From positions 62,001 to 126,000 of the forward strand of contig CAWKPB010000007.1 of the NCBI GenBank assembly GCA_963851405.1: 64,000 bases of DNA, in the 5' to 3' direction. A model generated the notes under the pieces. It was not told where the DNA came from and did no database searches. It worked only from the letters and a program-made list of their open reading frames with translations. Position numbers and translations under genes: made by a program. Positions 8,295 through 16,427 of the stretch are shown here, one piece after another. Numbering within the stretch: position 1 is the stretch's first letter; each line of letters begins with the position of its first letter. Source of the DNA: JANPBY01 sp963851405. Lineage in GTDB: Bacteria > Actinomycetota > Actinomycetes > DATJPE01.

Positions 8295-9162
8295 GCAGAC
8301 CCGCCGCCTGACCTTGGTTGGCCTGCTCACCGCACTCGCCTTCCTCGTCCAGGGGCCGGCGCTGACCGGGGCCACCTTCACGGATTCGGCCACCGTGGGC
8401 AGTTCGGCCTTCACCACCGGCAGCTGGTGCGGCACGAACGTCTACCCCGCGACCGTCCTAGCGACCGCCGGCGGCCCGCGGAACTATCTCCAACTCGATG
8501 AAACCGGGCTCGTGGCCTTCGTGGCCGACTCTGCGCCCGGGGCGCCGACCGGTCTGAGCCAGGGAACGGGGCACGTTTGGGGAAGCCCCGGACTGCTCGA
8601 TTGTGGCCCTGGCACGTCCTTGGGATTGGCCGGAACCGGCGCTCCCTTGGCTCGCACCGGTGGCGCCACCGTGGCAGGACCTGCCACCCTCACCACCACG
8701 GCTTGGGTCGACATCCAAGGCTCGCAGGGCCGTCTGCTCGGCTTCTCGCGCAACAACAACAACAACACCTCAGACCGCGTGCTCTATGTCGACGGTGCGG
8801 GGTACCTCCGCTTCGGGATCAGCAAGAACTGGGGCGGAGCGCCGGCCAACGGCTACTACTCCATCCGTTCCAACAACCCGATCGTCGGGGCCAGGCATCA
8901 CATCGCTGCGACCCTCGGCCCTGCCGGCATGAGGCTGTTTGTTGACGGCGTCCTGCAGGCGCAGACCAACTCCGCCATCACGCAGGGGCGGACCGGCTAC
9001 ACCGGGCGCTGGCGGGTCGGCTACGACCTGCTCACGGCGGCTTGGCCGGGAGTCACCGTGGCCAGCCAGGTGCCCGTCGGGACCATCGACGAGGTCGCCG
9101 TCTGGCATAGCCAACTCACGCCGGGCCAGGTGGCCGCGTTGGCCGCCGCCAACCACGACTGA
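8272..9162 (+). CDS. secreted LamG/concanavalin-A-like domain protein with SipW-type signal peptide
   Basis: 296 residues. An N-terminal helix (about 11-30) is followed by GATFTDSATVGSSAF, the same cleavage-region pattern as in the TasA-like protein. The rest is a LamG-like jelly roll (about 75-290): TTTAWVDI, GFSRNNNNNTSD, HHIAATLGPAGMRLFVDGV and TIDEVAVWHSQLTPGQV are all typical of LamG_3 domains. A stretch of five Asn is coded by an (AAC)n run at 8752-8766. Such domains bind polysaccharide or protein ligands, so this may be the adhesive partner of the fibre protein (inference). It overlaps the end of sipW by 23 bp, showing tight coupling. Confidence 0.8.
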   Translation: MRSQLPREQTRRLTLVGLLTALAFLVQGPALTGATFTDSATVGSSAFTTGSWCGTNVYPATVLATAGGPRNYLQLDETGLVAFVADSAPGAPTGLSQGTGHVWGSPGLLDCGPGTSLGLAGTGAPLARTGGATVAGPATLTTTAWVDIQGSQGRLLGFSRNNNNNTSDRVLYVDGAGYLRFGISKNWGGAPANGYYSIRSNNPIVGARHHIAATLGPAGMRLFVDGVLQAQTNSAITQGRTGYTGRWRVGYDLLTAAWPGVTVASQVPVGTIDEVAVWHSQLTPGQVAALAAANHD

Positions 9163-9194
9163 CCCTCGATTCGTCCCGGCTTACGCTGGCACGC

Positions 9195-9995
9195 ATGCGC
9201 AACCCACCGGCCGGCCGTACTCCCGGAAGGGGCCGCCGCCTGCTCGCCGCCGCGGGGATCTGGGGCGTAGCAGTCACGGGCCTCACGGGCTTCTTCCCAG
9301 CGGAGGCCCCGTCAGTGGCGTCGCGGCCGCCGTTGGCTGGCGTGCGTGTGGTGCTCGATCCCGGGCACAACGGACGCAATTGGGCGCACCCGGAGATCAT
9401 CAACCGACGGATCTATGCGGGCAACGGCGTCTACAAGGCGTGCAACACGACCGGCACCGAGACGGCGGGGGGCTACCGCGAGAGCGCGTACGCCTTCAAC
9501 GTCGCCCGTCGAGCGGCCAAGGTGCTTCGGGCGCGCGGGGCGGAAGTATGGCTCACCCGCTCCGATGACCGGGGCGTCGGCCCATGCGTACCCGCTCGCG
9601 CCGCCCTCGCCGCCAAGAAGCACGCCGACCTGTTGCTGTCGATTCACGCCGACGGCAACTCCGCGCGCCACGCACGCGGCTTTCATGTGATCGCCTCGAC
9701 CAAACAGGTTGGCCCCGCCTCGGCCACGAAGGCCAGCGATCGTCTAGCCCGGATGGTCAGGGCGGCGCTGCGGTCCGAAACACCGATGCCGATCGCCAAC
9801 TATGTAGGGGGCGGCGACGGACTCGTCTTCCGACGCGACCTGGGCACCCTCAACCTCAGCGTGGCTCCCGCAGTGCTCGTCGAGACCGGCAACATGCGCC
9901 ACCCCAAGGATGCCTCGCTGATGCGCAAGAAGAGGTTCAGGCAAGCCGAGGCCCGCGCCTTTGCCGACGCCGTAGGGCGCTTTCTGCACCGCTGA
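9195..9995 (+). CDS. secreted N-acetylmuramoyl-L-alanine amidase (Amidase_3)
   Basis: 266 residues. An N-terminal hydrophobic segment (about 16-35) works as signal peptide or anchor. The catalytic domain shows the zinc ligands of the Amidase_3 family: His58 in LDPGHNG, Glu96 in GGYRESAY and His151 in SIHADG, with the catalytic Glu230 in VETGNM. It should cut the bond between MurNAc and the stem peptide in the cell wall. All key residues are present, so it is probably active. It sits 32 bp after the LamG gene in the same direction and could be the last gene of that cassette, though the gap leaves room for its own promoter. No cell-wall binding domain is seen. Confidence 0.88.
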   Translation: MRNPPAGRTPGRGRRLLAAAGIWGVAVTGLTGFFPAEAPSVASRPPLAGVRVVLDPGHNGRNWAHPEIINRRIYAGNGVYKACNTTGTETAGGYRESAYAFNVARRAAKVLRARGAEVWLTRSDDRGVGPCVPARAALAAKKHADLLLSIHADGNSARHARGFHVIASTKQVGPASATKASDRLARMVRAALRSETPMPIANYVGGGDGLVFRRDLGTLNLSVAPAVLVETGNMRHPKDASLMRKKRFRQAEARAFADAVGRFLHR

Positions 9996-10010
9996 GTCCG
10001 GTGCTCAGCG
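9990..10010. terminator. stem-loop shared by convergent genes
   Basis: A 7-bp perfect stem (9990-9996 with 10004-10010) and a 7-base loop span the stop codons of the amidase (plus strand) and the methyltransferase (minus strand). It has no T-run, so it may be only a modest bidirectional terminator. Confidence 0.35.
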
Positions 10011-10838
10011 ACGTACGGCCTGCAGGGTGTAGGTGAACGGCAGCCGCTCGCGGCGTTCCCGCAGCCGGTACTCCCCATCTGCTCCGCGTTCCATCAGCCC
10101 GGGGAGTGCATCCCACGCCGCGCTGTCGTGCTCGACGAGCATCGTCAACTCCAGGCCATGATCCAGCAGGGCGGTCACGATCTCGCCGAGACCGTGGTTC
10201 CACGAGTGCGTGGTGTTGTGCACGAAATCCACGTCGGTCTCGACGTAGGTGCCGCCCTCGGTCCAGATGTCGGGCTGCTCAGTCTCGAAGTACGGAAGGT
10301 CGACGAGCAGTCCTCTCGCCGCGGCGTCGTCGACGATGGCCCACGCCATCGGGTGACCCTCGCGGAGGAACAGCCGACCTCCCGGTCGGAGCAAACCCGC
10401 TACCACCTCAGCCCAGCGGTCGATCTCGGGCAGCCAGCAGAGGGCTCCGATCCCGGTGAAGACCAAGTCAAAACTGTGCGGCTCCAGCACGGTGAGCGCG
10501 TCGTAGAGCTCGGCCTCGACGTAGTCGACCTCGGGCCCCGCCTCCGCGGACAGGCGACGCGCCTGCTCCAGGGCCGCCGGGGAGAAGTCCAGCCCTGTCA
10601 TCTGCGCGCCCAGCCGAGCCAAGGACAGCGTGTCCGTGCCGATATGACACTGCAGGTGAACTCCGCGCAGTCCACGGATGTCACCCAGCCTCGGTCGGTC
10701 GAAGGTCACGACCTCGCTGAGGTATTCGGGGTTGGCGATGAGCTCGGCGACTCGGTAGTCGGGGGAGGCAGCGTGCGCAGGCGCCCGCTCGTCCCAGGAA
10801 CGGCGGTTGATCGTTTGGTAGTCCGAAGGATCGGTCAC
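10005..10838 (-). CDS. SAM-dependent methyltransferase
   Basis: 277 residues. It has a class I methyltransferase core: VHLQCHIGTDTLSLARLG is motif I in the variant form seen in a family of actinobacterial class I methyltransferases, followed by GLDFSPAALEQAR and the post-I region DYVEAELYDAL. Motif IV-like FDLVFTGIGALCWLPEID and LRPGGRLFLREGHP follow. The protein is soluble and cytoplasmic; the substrate is unknown. The GTG start is at 10838. The gene stands alone on the minus strand, with a REP-like repeat in the gap upstream. Confidence 0.82.
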   Translation of the reverse strand: MTDPSDYQTINRRSWDERAPAHAASPDYRVAELIANPEYLSEVVTFDRPRLGDIRGLRGVHLQCHIGTDTLSLARLGAQMTGLDFSPAALEQARRLSAEAGPEVDYVEAELYDALTVLEPHSFDLVFTGIGALCWLPEIDRWAEVVAGLLRPGGRLFLREGHPMAWAIVDDAAARGLLVDLPYFETEQPDIWTEGGTYVETDVDFVHNTTHSWNHGLGEIVTALLDHGLELTMLVEHDSAAWDALPGLMERGADGEYRLRERRERLPFTYTLQAVRR

Positions 10839-10890
10839 CGCCGAAGGCTGTCACATCGTGGACCCGTGGCGCCCCTCCACCGGGCCCCCA

Positions 10891-10959
10891 CCCTGCCGAA
10901 TGCCGCGAAGGGGACTCCTTTCGCTCCGCACTTGGTCTTCTTCGCGGCATTCGGCAGGG
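10891..10959. repeat. REP-like element: perfect 20-bp inverted repeat
   Basis: Arms at 10891-10910 and 10940-10959 are exact reverse complements (20 of 20) around a 29-base centre. The element lies in the 178 bp between the DinB-fold gene and the methyltransferase gene, both on the minus strand. It is longer and more exact than a usual terminator and lacks a T-run, so it looks like a dispersed palindromic (REP/BIME-like) repeat, although it could also terminate the DinB-fold gene transcript 58 bp after its stop. Only one copy was noticed in this window. Confidence 0.6.
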
Positions 10960-11016
10960 GGACGCGGCGCCTTGTGTCCCGACGAAGGTCCTGGTCTCCG
11001 CACTCGGCGGAGGCGC

Positions 11017-11508
11017 CTAGCCGATGACCCGATGTTGTTTGCCGTCGATGAGTTCGCGTGCGGCGTCCAGATGGCCCGCATGGGTGGCCGTCTCGACGAT
11101 GACATGGAGCACGACCGAGCGGCCGTCGGCCAGCCGCCACTCGCCGAAGAAGTCCGGCCACCAGGCAGGGGGTGCATCAAGCGAGGCGGTCTCGATGATG
11201 GCATCGCTTCGCTGTGCCTCGCGGCGGTAGGTATCGAGCACGTCGTCGGGCTGCACGTCTTCGGGGACCTGCCAGGCATCGTCGAGGCCCTTGAGCACCG
11301 TCGGGTCACCGCCGAGCACACCGGGGAACCAGAACCTCTCCACCTCCAGGGCGAGGTGCTGGACCAGGCCCACACAACTCCATCCGGACGGCAGAACGGC
11401 GCGTCGCATGTCCTCTGGACTGAGTCCATCGACGGCCGAGAGGATGTGCCGCCGTTGGGCCCTCAGGGACGAGACGAGCAGGGCTGATTCAGCAGTCATG
11501 GGCGTCAC
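11017..11508 (-). CDS. DinB-fold (DUF664) metalloenzyme-like protein
   Basis: 163 residues with the four-helix DinB/DUF664 layout: LRAQRRHILSAVDGL, then WSCVGLVQHLALEVERFWF with the first metal-ligand His, and HVIVETATHAGHLDAAREL near the end with the other two. Members of this fold in actinobacteria bind a divalent metal and often act as mycothiol-dependent transferases. No direct evidence fixes the reaction here. The GTG at 11508 is preferred to the ATG three codons later because an AAGGAG site lies 7 bases before it. It follows dnaB in the same direction, 21 bp after the dnaB stop. Confidence 0.82.
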   Translation of the reverse strand: MTPMTAESALLVSSLRAQRRHILSAVDGLSPEDMRRAVLPSGWSCVGLVQHLALEVERFWFPGVLGGDPTVLKGLDDAWQVPEDVQPDDVLDTYRREAQRSDAIIETASLDAPPAWWPDFFGEWRLADGRSVVLHVIVETATHAGHLDAARELIDGKQHRVIG

Positions 11509-11529
11509 AGCGGATCTCCTTGAGGGTCC

Positions 11530-12903
11530 TCACACCTGGGCCATGTCGACGAAGCGTGAGTAGTGTCCCTGGAAGGCCACGGTCACCGTGGCCGTCGGGC
11601 CATTGCGGTGCTTGGCCACGATGAAGTCGGCCTCGCCTGCACGCGGGGACTCCTTCTCGTACTGGTCCTCCCGGTGCAACAAGATGACCATGTCAGCGTC
11701 CTGTTCGATCGATCCCGATTCGCGAAGGTCCGACATCAGTGGCTTCTTGTCGGTGCGCTGCTCCGGGCCACGGTTGAGTTGGCTGACGGCGATCACGGGG
11801 ACGTCGAGCTCCTTGGCCAGCAGCTTCAGCGAGCGCGAGAACTCCGACACTTCTTGTTGCCTGGACTCGACCTTTTTGCCACTGGTCATCAGCTGCAGGT
11901 AGTCGATCACGACGAGCCTAAGGTCGTGCCGCTGCTTCAAGCGTCGACACTTGGCTCGGATCTCCATCATCGACATGTTCGGGCTGTCATCGATGAACAA
12001 CGGAGCGTCGGCCACGGAGGACATGGTGCGGGCCAGGTGATTCCAGTCGGTCTCGCCCAGTTGCCCCGAGCGCATCTTGTGCAGCGCAACCTTGGCCTCG
12101 GCGGACAGCAATCGCATGGTGATCTCGTTGCGTCCCATCTCCAGGGAGAAGATCACCGAGGTCAACCCGTGCCTGATCGACGCCGATCGGCACACATCCA
12201 AAGCCAGGGTCGATTTGCCGACCGCTGGCCGCGCCGCCAGCACAACCATCTGGCCGCCGTGCAAGCCATTGGTCAGTTGGTCGAGGTCGTTGAAACCTGT
12301 GGGCACCCCCACCATGGCGCCACCGCGACTGGAGATGGCCTCGATCTCATCGAGGGTGCCCTCCATGATCTCGGCCAGCGGAAGGTAGTCCTCCGAGCTA
12401 CGGCGTTCGGTGACCGAATAGACCTCCGCCTGCGCTCGGTCGACAAGGTCGTCGGCGTCCCCACCGTCTGCGGCGTACCCCATCTGCACGATCCGTGTGC
12501 CGGCCTCGACCAGTCGCCGAAGGATCGCTCGCTCGCGAACGATCTTCGCGTAGTAGCCGGCATTCGCGGCGGTTGGCACCGACGCCAGAAGGGTGTGGAG
12601 GTACGGGGCTCCGCCGATGCGCGCGATCTCGCCCTGAGTCTGTAGGGCGTTTGACACGGTGATCGCGTCAGCCGGGTCCCCGCGGCCGTACAGATCGAGA
12701 ACCGTGTCATACACCGTCTGGTGCGCAGGCTTGTAAAAGTCGCCCGGGCGCAGGACCTCGACCACATCAGCGATCGCGTCCTTGCTCAGCAACATCGCGC
12801 CGAGCACGCACTGCTCGGCCACCAGGTCCTGCGGCGGCTGCCGGTCGAAGGAACGAGACTCCTCAACGCGGGGGTCGGGGCCACGCAGATCCGTGACGCT
12901 CAC
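11530..12903 (-). CDS. dnaB: replicative DNA helicase DnaB
   Basis: 457 residues, the full length of an intein-free DnaB. The N-terminal primase-binding domain (about 22-125) precedes the RecA-like motor with Walker A ARPAVGKST (224-232), Walker B VVIDY (331-335), and the arginine-finger region HRED. It unwinds DNA at the fork as a hexamer. The GTG start at 12903 has an AGGAGG site 5 bases upstream. Mycobacterial dnaB often carries an intein at the Walker region, but this one is uninterrupted. The promoter region upstream holds several DnaA boxes. Confidence 0.97.
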   Translation of the reverse strand: MSVTDLRGPDPRVEESRSFDRQPPQDLVAEQCVLGAMLLSKDAIADVVEVLRPGDFYKPAHQTVYDTVLDLYGRGDPADAITVSNALQTQGEIARIGGAPYLHTLLASVPTAANAGYYAKIVRERAILRRLVEAGTRIVQMGYAADGGDADDLVDRAQAEVYSVTERRSSEDYLPLAEIMEGTLDEIEAISSRGGAMVGVPTGFNDLDQLTNGLHGGQMVVLAARPAVGKSTLALDVCRSASIRHGLTSVIFSLEMGRNEITMRLLSAEAKVALHKMRSGQLGETDWNHLARTMSSVADAPLFIDDSPNMSMMEIRAKCRRLKQRHDLRLVVIDYLQLMTSGKKVESRQQEVSEFSRSLKLLAKELDVPVIAVSQLNRGPEQRTDKKPLMSDLRESGSIEQDADMVILLHREDQYEKESPRAGEADFIVAKHRNGPTATVTVAFQGHYSRFVDMAQV

Positions 12904-13066
12904 CGGACCTCCTAGTCCTCACGCTGCGGCGACCGAGGGGCGTTGCGCCGGGGCGCTTGACCCGATGCCTCGATCCCTCAACTAACCGCACGGCACCGAC
13001 AGTTCGGTCCCTGGTACGGGCTCTTCGCGAACGTAGGTGGCCGAGGTAGGAACGCACAAACCTGGC

Positions 13067-13311
13067 TGTGGACAACTGTGGACAACTGTGGGTCAGCCTG
13101 TGCGTGACGCGCCGGGGCCGGTGTTGACGCGGCCCCGTCACCTGTGGACGAGCCTGGGGACATCTGGTCCGATTTGTCCGCGATAAGACCTCTGACCTGC
13201 ACCGATGTCTATCCATAGGCTGTTGGCCAAAATTGGTTCCGGGCGTGTCCAGTCGGTGAGACCCCTCGACCCTCAACAGTCCCGCGAGCTACCGTCAGGC
13301 CCTGTGGACAA
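13067..13311. promoter_or_regulatory. cluster of DnaA boxes in the dnaB/MATE intergenic region
   Basis: The gap between dnaB (starts 12903, minus strand) and the MATE gene (starts about 13304, plus strand) is about 400 bp. It holds three perfect 9-mers TGTGGACAA (the reverse of TTGTCCACA) at 13067-13075, 13077-13085 and 13303-13311, plus a one-mismatch copy TGTGGACGA at 13143-13151. The first two are a direct 10-bp repeat, which puts them on one face of the helix. No other gene is visible in the gap. Chance would give less than one perfect 9-mer in 64 kb, so the cluster is meaningful. DnaA control of dnaB or DnaA titration are possible roles. Confidence 0.6.
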
Positions 13312-14656
13312 AGGCTGGGGACAAGGGGCCCGTGGGCGCCTCGACCCCCGCGACCGCGAGATCCTCCGGTTGGCGATCCCCGCCTTCGGCGCGCTCATCG
13401 CGGAACCGCTGTTCCTCCTGGGCGATGCGGCGGTCGTCGCGCGCCTGGGTACCCAGGCGCTCGCGGGAGTGGCCATCGCTGGGACCATCCTCGGAACCGT
13501 AGTCGGCTTGTGCATCTTCCTCGCCTACGGGACCACCGGGGCCGTCGCCCGTCGGCTCGGTGCAGGAGATCGCCTGGGGGCCGTTCGCGACGGGGTTGCC
13601 GGCCTGTGGCTCGGTGCTGCCGTCGGTTTGGCGCTGCTTTTGGGGCTGAGCCTGGCCGCCCACCCGCTCTCGGTTGCAGTGGGCGCTTCGAGCTCCACCA
13701 TCGACTACGCCGTGACGTACTTGCAGATCTCGGCGCTCGGGCTTCCCGCGATGCTCATCGTGCTGGCGGGGACCGGCGTCCGTCGCGGCCTTCAAGACAC
13801 TAAGACCCCCTTGCTCGTCGCGGTGACGGCCGCGATCGCCAACTTGGCCATGGCAGCGGTGTTCGTGCTGATCCTCGACTTCGGAGTGGCCGGTTCGGCG
13901 TGGGCCACCGTGATCGCGCAGACTGGGTCAGCGTTGGTTTACCTCGTGCTCATTCATCGGGACTCGCGTCGAACGTCCACCGACCTCCGCCCGCGCCTCG
14001 CAGATATCAGACGGGCCGCTCGAACGGGCGGACCGCTGTTCGTGCGGACCATCGCGCTGCGCGCGGTCTTTGTCCTGAGCGTGGCCGTCGCTGCTCGCCT
14101 CGGGGACGTCGAGGTGGCCGCGTATCAATTGGCCTTCCTCACCTGGATCCTCCTGGCCATGGCCCTCGACGCGCTAGCCATCGCCGGCCAAGCCATCGTC
14201 GGGCGCAGCCTCGGCGCGGGCGACGTCGGGGCCACCAGACATGCCGTCCATCGGATGATCCAGTGGGGGATCTGGGCCGGCGTGGTCCTCGCTCTCGTCG
14301 TCCTCCTCCTCCGACCCCTGTTCGACACCGTGTTCGGCCTCGAGCCGGAGGTGACGAGCGCGTTGGCCGCCGCACTGCTGCTCGTAGCCGTCCACCAGCC
14401 GATCGCCGGACCAGTGTTCGTTCTGGACGGCGTGCTCATCGGAGCCGGCGACGGCCGATGGCTGGCGGGGGCACAACTAGTGATGCTTGCGGCCTACGCG
14501 CCCCTAGCCCTCGCTGTGCCAGTGTTCTTCGAGGGAACCCAAGGCCTGGTCGCGTTGTGGGTGGCTCTGCTGTGGTTCATGCTCGTACGGCTAGCGCTGC
14601 TGACCTACCGCGAACGCGCCGGGGCGTGGATGATCACCGGCGCCGTCCGCGGATAG
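13304..14656 (+). CDS. MATE-family (DinF-like) exporter
   Basis: About 450 residues from GTG 13304. Twelve hydrophobic helices form two MATE halves. Typical motifs are ILRLAIPAFGALIAEPLFLLGDAAVV at the start of half one (quoted in parts: ILRLAIPAFGAL, AEPLFLLGDA), GTGVRRGLQDTKTPL, and AIAGQAIVGRSLGAGD in half two. It is a cation-coupled exporter of toxic compounds or a DinF-like transporter. An ATG at 13205 would add 33 charged residues not normal for the family and with no clear ribosome site, so the later GTG is preferred, though its own ribosome site is weak too. It converges on rplI. Confidence 0.85.
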   Translation: MDKGWGQGARGRLDPRDREILRLAIPAFGALIAEPLFLLGDAAVVARLGTQALAGVAIAGTILGTVVGLCIFLAYGTTGAVARRLGAGDRLGAVRDGVAGLWLGAAVGLALLLGLSLAAHPLSVAVGASSSTIDYAVTYLQISALGLPAMLIVLAGTGVRRGLQDTKTPLLVAVTAAIANLAMAAVFVLILDFGVAGSAWATVIAQTGSALVYLVLIHRDSRRTSTDLRPRLADIRRAARTGGPLFVRTIALRAVFVLSVAVAARLGDVEVAAYQLAFLTWILLAMALDALAIAGQAIVGRSLGAGDVGATRHAVHRMIQWGIWAGVVLALVVLLLRPLFDTVFGLEPEVTSALAAALLLVAVHQPIAGPVFVLDGVLIGAGDGRWLAGAQLVMLAAYAPLALAVPVFFEGTQGLVALWVALLWFMLVRLALLTYRERAGAWMITGAVRG

Positions 14657-14688
14657 CCCGGACAACGGTACGTTCGACCGCGGGTGAG

Positions 14689-15138
14689 TCAGTCGCCCGC
14701 GACCACGTCGACATCGACCGTCGCCACTACATCGGCGTGGACCCGGACGGTGATCGGGTGTACCCCCACCGTCTTGATCGGGGACTCGACCTCGATACGG
14801 CGCTTGTCCACATCGGGGCCGCCGGCGGCCATGATCGCTGCAGCCAGATCGGTGACGGTGACCGAGCCGAAGAGCCGGCCGCCTTCGCCCGCGCGGGCCG
14901 GTAAGGACACCTTCAGGCTCTCCAGCTGGGACTTGATCTCTTGCGCGTGCCCCAGATCGTGGATCACTCGAACTTCCCGGGCGCGCTTGATCGAAGCGAT
15001 CTCCTTCTCGCCACCCTTGGTCCACCGCATGGCGGCACCGCGAGGGACGAGATAGTTGCGTGCGTATCCGTCCTTGACGTCGACGACGTCGCCTGGGGCT
15101 CCCAGGCCGGTGACCTCTTGGGTCAAGATGAGCTTCAT
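14689..15138 (-). CDS. rplI: 50S ribosomal protein L9
   Basis: 149 residues beginning MKLILTQEVTGLG and containing the L9 N-terminal signature GDVVDVKDGYARNYLVPRG, a long connecting helix and a C-terminal rRNA-binding domain. L9 binds 23S rRNA domain V and helps hold reading frame. It is the last gene of rpsF-ssb-rpsR-rplI. A good AGGAGA ribosome site precedes the ATG. Confidence 0.97.
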   Translation of the reverse strand: MKLILTQEVTGLGAPGDVVDVKDGYARNYLVPRGAAMRWTKGGEKEIASIKRAREVRVIHDLGHAQEIKSQLESLKVSLPARAGEGGRLFGSVTVTDLAAAIMAAGGPDVDKRRIEVESPIKTVGVHPITVRVHADVVATVDVDVVAGD

Positions 15139-15152
15139 CGGAGGTCTCCTGC

Positions 15153-15389
15153 TCAGCGAGCGGTCGAGGTGTAGGGAAGGAGTGCCATCTCTCGAGCGTT
15201 CTTGACCGCCTTGGCGATCTCCCGCTGCTGCTGGACAGACACACCGGTGACCCGACGGGCGCGGATCTTGCCCCGGTCGGAGATGAACTTCCGCAGCAAC
15301 GCGGTGTCCTTGTAGTCGACGTGTTCGATCTTTGCGGCCTTGAGGGGGTTGCTCTTCTTCTTGGGCTTGCGGATCGGAGGCTTAGCCAT
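15153..15389 (-). CDS. rpsR: 30S ribosomal protein S18
   Basis: 78 residues with the S18 core DYKDTALLRKFISDRGKIRARRVTGV. It pairs with S6 on the platform of the small subunit. No zinc-binding cysteines are present, so this is the zinc-independent type. It lies between ssb and rplI, 14 bp before the latter. Confidence 0.97.
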   Translation of the reverse strand: MAKPPIRKPKKKSNPLKAAKIEHVDYKDTALLRKFISDRGKIRARRVTGVSVQQQREIAKAVKNAREMALLPYTSTAR

Positions 15390-15447
15390 CGCGTGGGTTC
15401 TCTTTCGGTGCTGAGGTCGGTAGGTGAGGAAGGAAGGTCGGGCTCGG

Positions 15448-15945
15448 CTAGAAGGGCGGTTCGTCGTAGGACGCAGACGACCCGGAACTGGACCCGGAAG
15501 CCGCCTGGCTCGGTTGAGCCGGCGTCGACCAGGGGTCCTCGGCCGGGGCGCCGCTGCCGAAGCCGCCGCCGCCTTGGCGAGCCACCTTGGTGACCTTGGC
15601 CGTGGCGTTCTTCAAGGCGGGGCCGACGTCGTCCACGTCCATCTCAACGACGGTGCGCTTCTCGCCTTCCTTGGTCTCGAACGAGCGCTGCTTGAGCCGG
15701 CCAGTGGCGATGACGCGAGAGCCGCGCGTGAGCGACTCGGCAACGTTCTCGGCGTACTGACGCCAGACCGCACACCGCATGAACACGGTGTCGCCGTCTC
15801 GCCATTCGTTGGTCTGCTTGTCGAACAACCGTGTGGTTGACGCGACGGTGAAGTTGGCTACCGCCTGACCGCTGGGCGTGAACCGCAACTCGGGGTCTGC
15901 GGTGAGGTTGCCGACGATCGTGACCTGGATATCGCCTTGTGCCAT
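15448..15945 (-). CDS. ssb: single-stranded DNA-binding protein
   Basis: 165 residues. The OB-fold domain (about 1-110) begins MAQGDIQVTIVGNLTADPEL and includes WRQYAENVAESLTRGSRVIATGRL. A Gly/Ser-rich linker leads to the acidic tip DEPPF, the docking site for replication and repair partners. It coats single-stranded DNA at the fork. Its place between rpsF and rpsR is the normal bacterial order. The ATG lies 7 bp after the rpsF stop. Confidence 0.97.
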   Translation of the reverse strand: MAQGDIQVTIVGNLTADPELRFTPSGQAVANFTVASTTRLFDKQTNEWRDGDTVFMRCAVWRQYAENVAESLTRGSRVIATGRLKQRSFETKEGEKRTVVEMDVDDVGPALKNATAKVTKVARQGGGGFGSGAPAEDPWSTPAQPSQAASGSSSGSSASYDEPPF

Positions 15946-15952
15946 GGCCGAC

Positions 15953-16243
15953 CTACTTCCCGTCCGGGCGGATGACCTTGGTGCGCATGACCGACTCGTT
16001 GAGGTTCAACTGCCGGTCGAGCTCCTTGACCGTGGCGGGCTCGCAGGTCAAGTCGACGACTGCGTAGATCCCGTCCGGCTTCTTGTTGATCTCATAGGCC
16101 AGCCTGCGGCGGCCCCAGATATCAACGTTCTCGACGGTGCCACCATCGGTGCGGACCACATTCAAGAACGTGTCGAGCGACGGAGCGACCGTGCGCTCCT
16201 CGAGATCAGGGTCGAGGATGACCATCAACTCATAACGACGCAT
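15953..16243 (-). CDS. rpsF: 30S ribosomal protein S6
   Basis: 96 residues starting MRRYELMVILDPDLEER and ending with NLNESVMRTKVIRPDGK. The ATG at 16243 is chosen over an in-frame GTG at 16255 because that GTG lies inside the AGGAGGT ribosome site that serves the ATG. S6 binds S18 and 16S rRNA. It is first in the rpsF-ssb-rpsR-rplI operon, with a structured leader upstream. Confidence 0.96.
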   Translation of the reverse strand: MRRYELMVILDPDLEERTVAPSLDTFLNVVRTDGGTVENVDIWGRRRLAYEINKKPDGIYAVVDLTCEPATVKELDRQLNLNESVMRTKVIRPDGK

Positions 16244-16272
16244 GCGGGAACCCACCTCCTTTGGACTCGGCG

Positions 16273-16322
16273 GCCACGGAAGGTCCGTGGCAGGAGGGTC
16301 AGCAGGCCAACGTGGCCCTGCT
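16273..16322 (-). promoter_or_regulatory. structured leader of the rpsF operon (two hairpins)
   Basis: Upstream of rpsF are a perfect 8-bp hairpin with a 3-base loop (16273-16291) and a second stem with one bulge (16301-16322). S6:S18 autoregulates many rpsF operons through a leader RNA with a conserved CCG element; a CCGCCG follows the first hairpin on the transcript. Assignment to that leader class is only tentative. Confidence 0.35.
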
Positions 16323-16427
16323 CAGCGTCGTGAACCAGCGCCCAAGGGCACCTGAACACGGAGGTCAGGCTACCCGACAGCGCGCGCCCCCTTGAAATCC
16401 GCGGTGGATAGCGACACCCTCCGAGCC

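Noticed and set aside
8752..8766. (AAC)5 simple repeat as a phase-variation site
   Set aside because: Triplet units change length without shifting frame, so it could only alter the Asn run.
11530..12903. Intein in dnaB
   Set aside because: The Walker A region is continuous and the protein has normal intein-free length.
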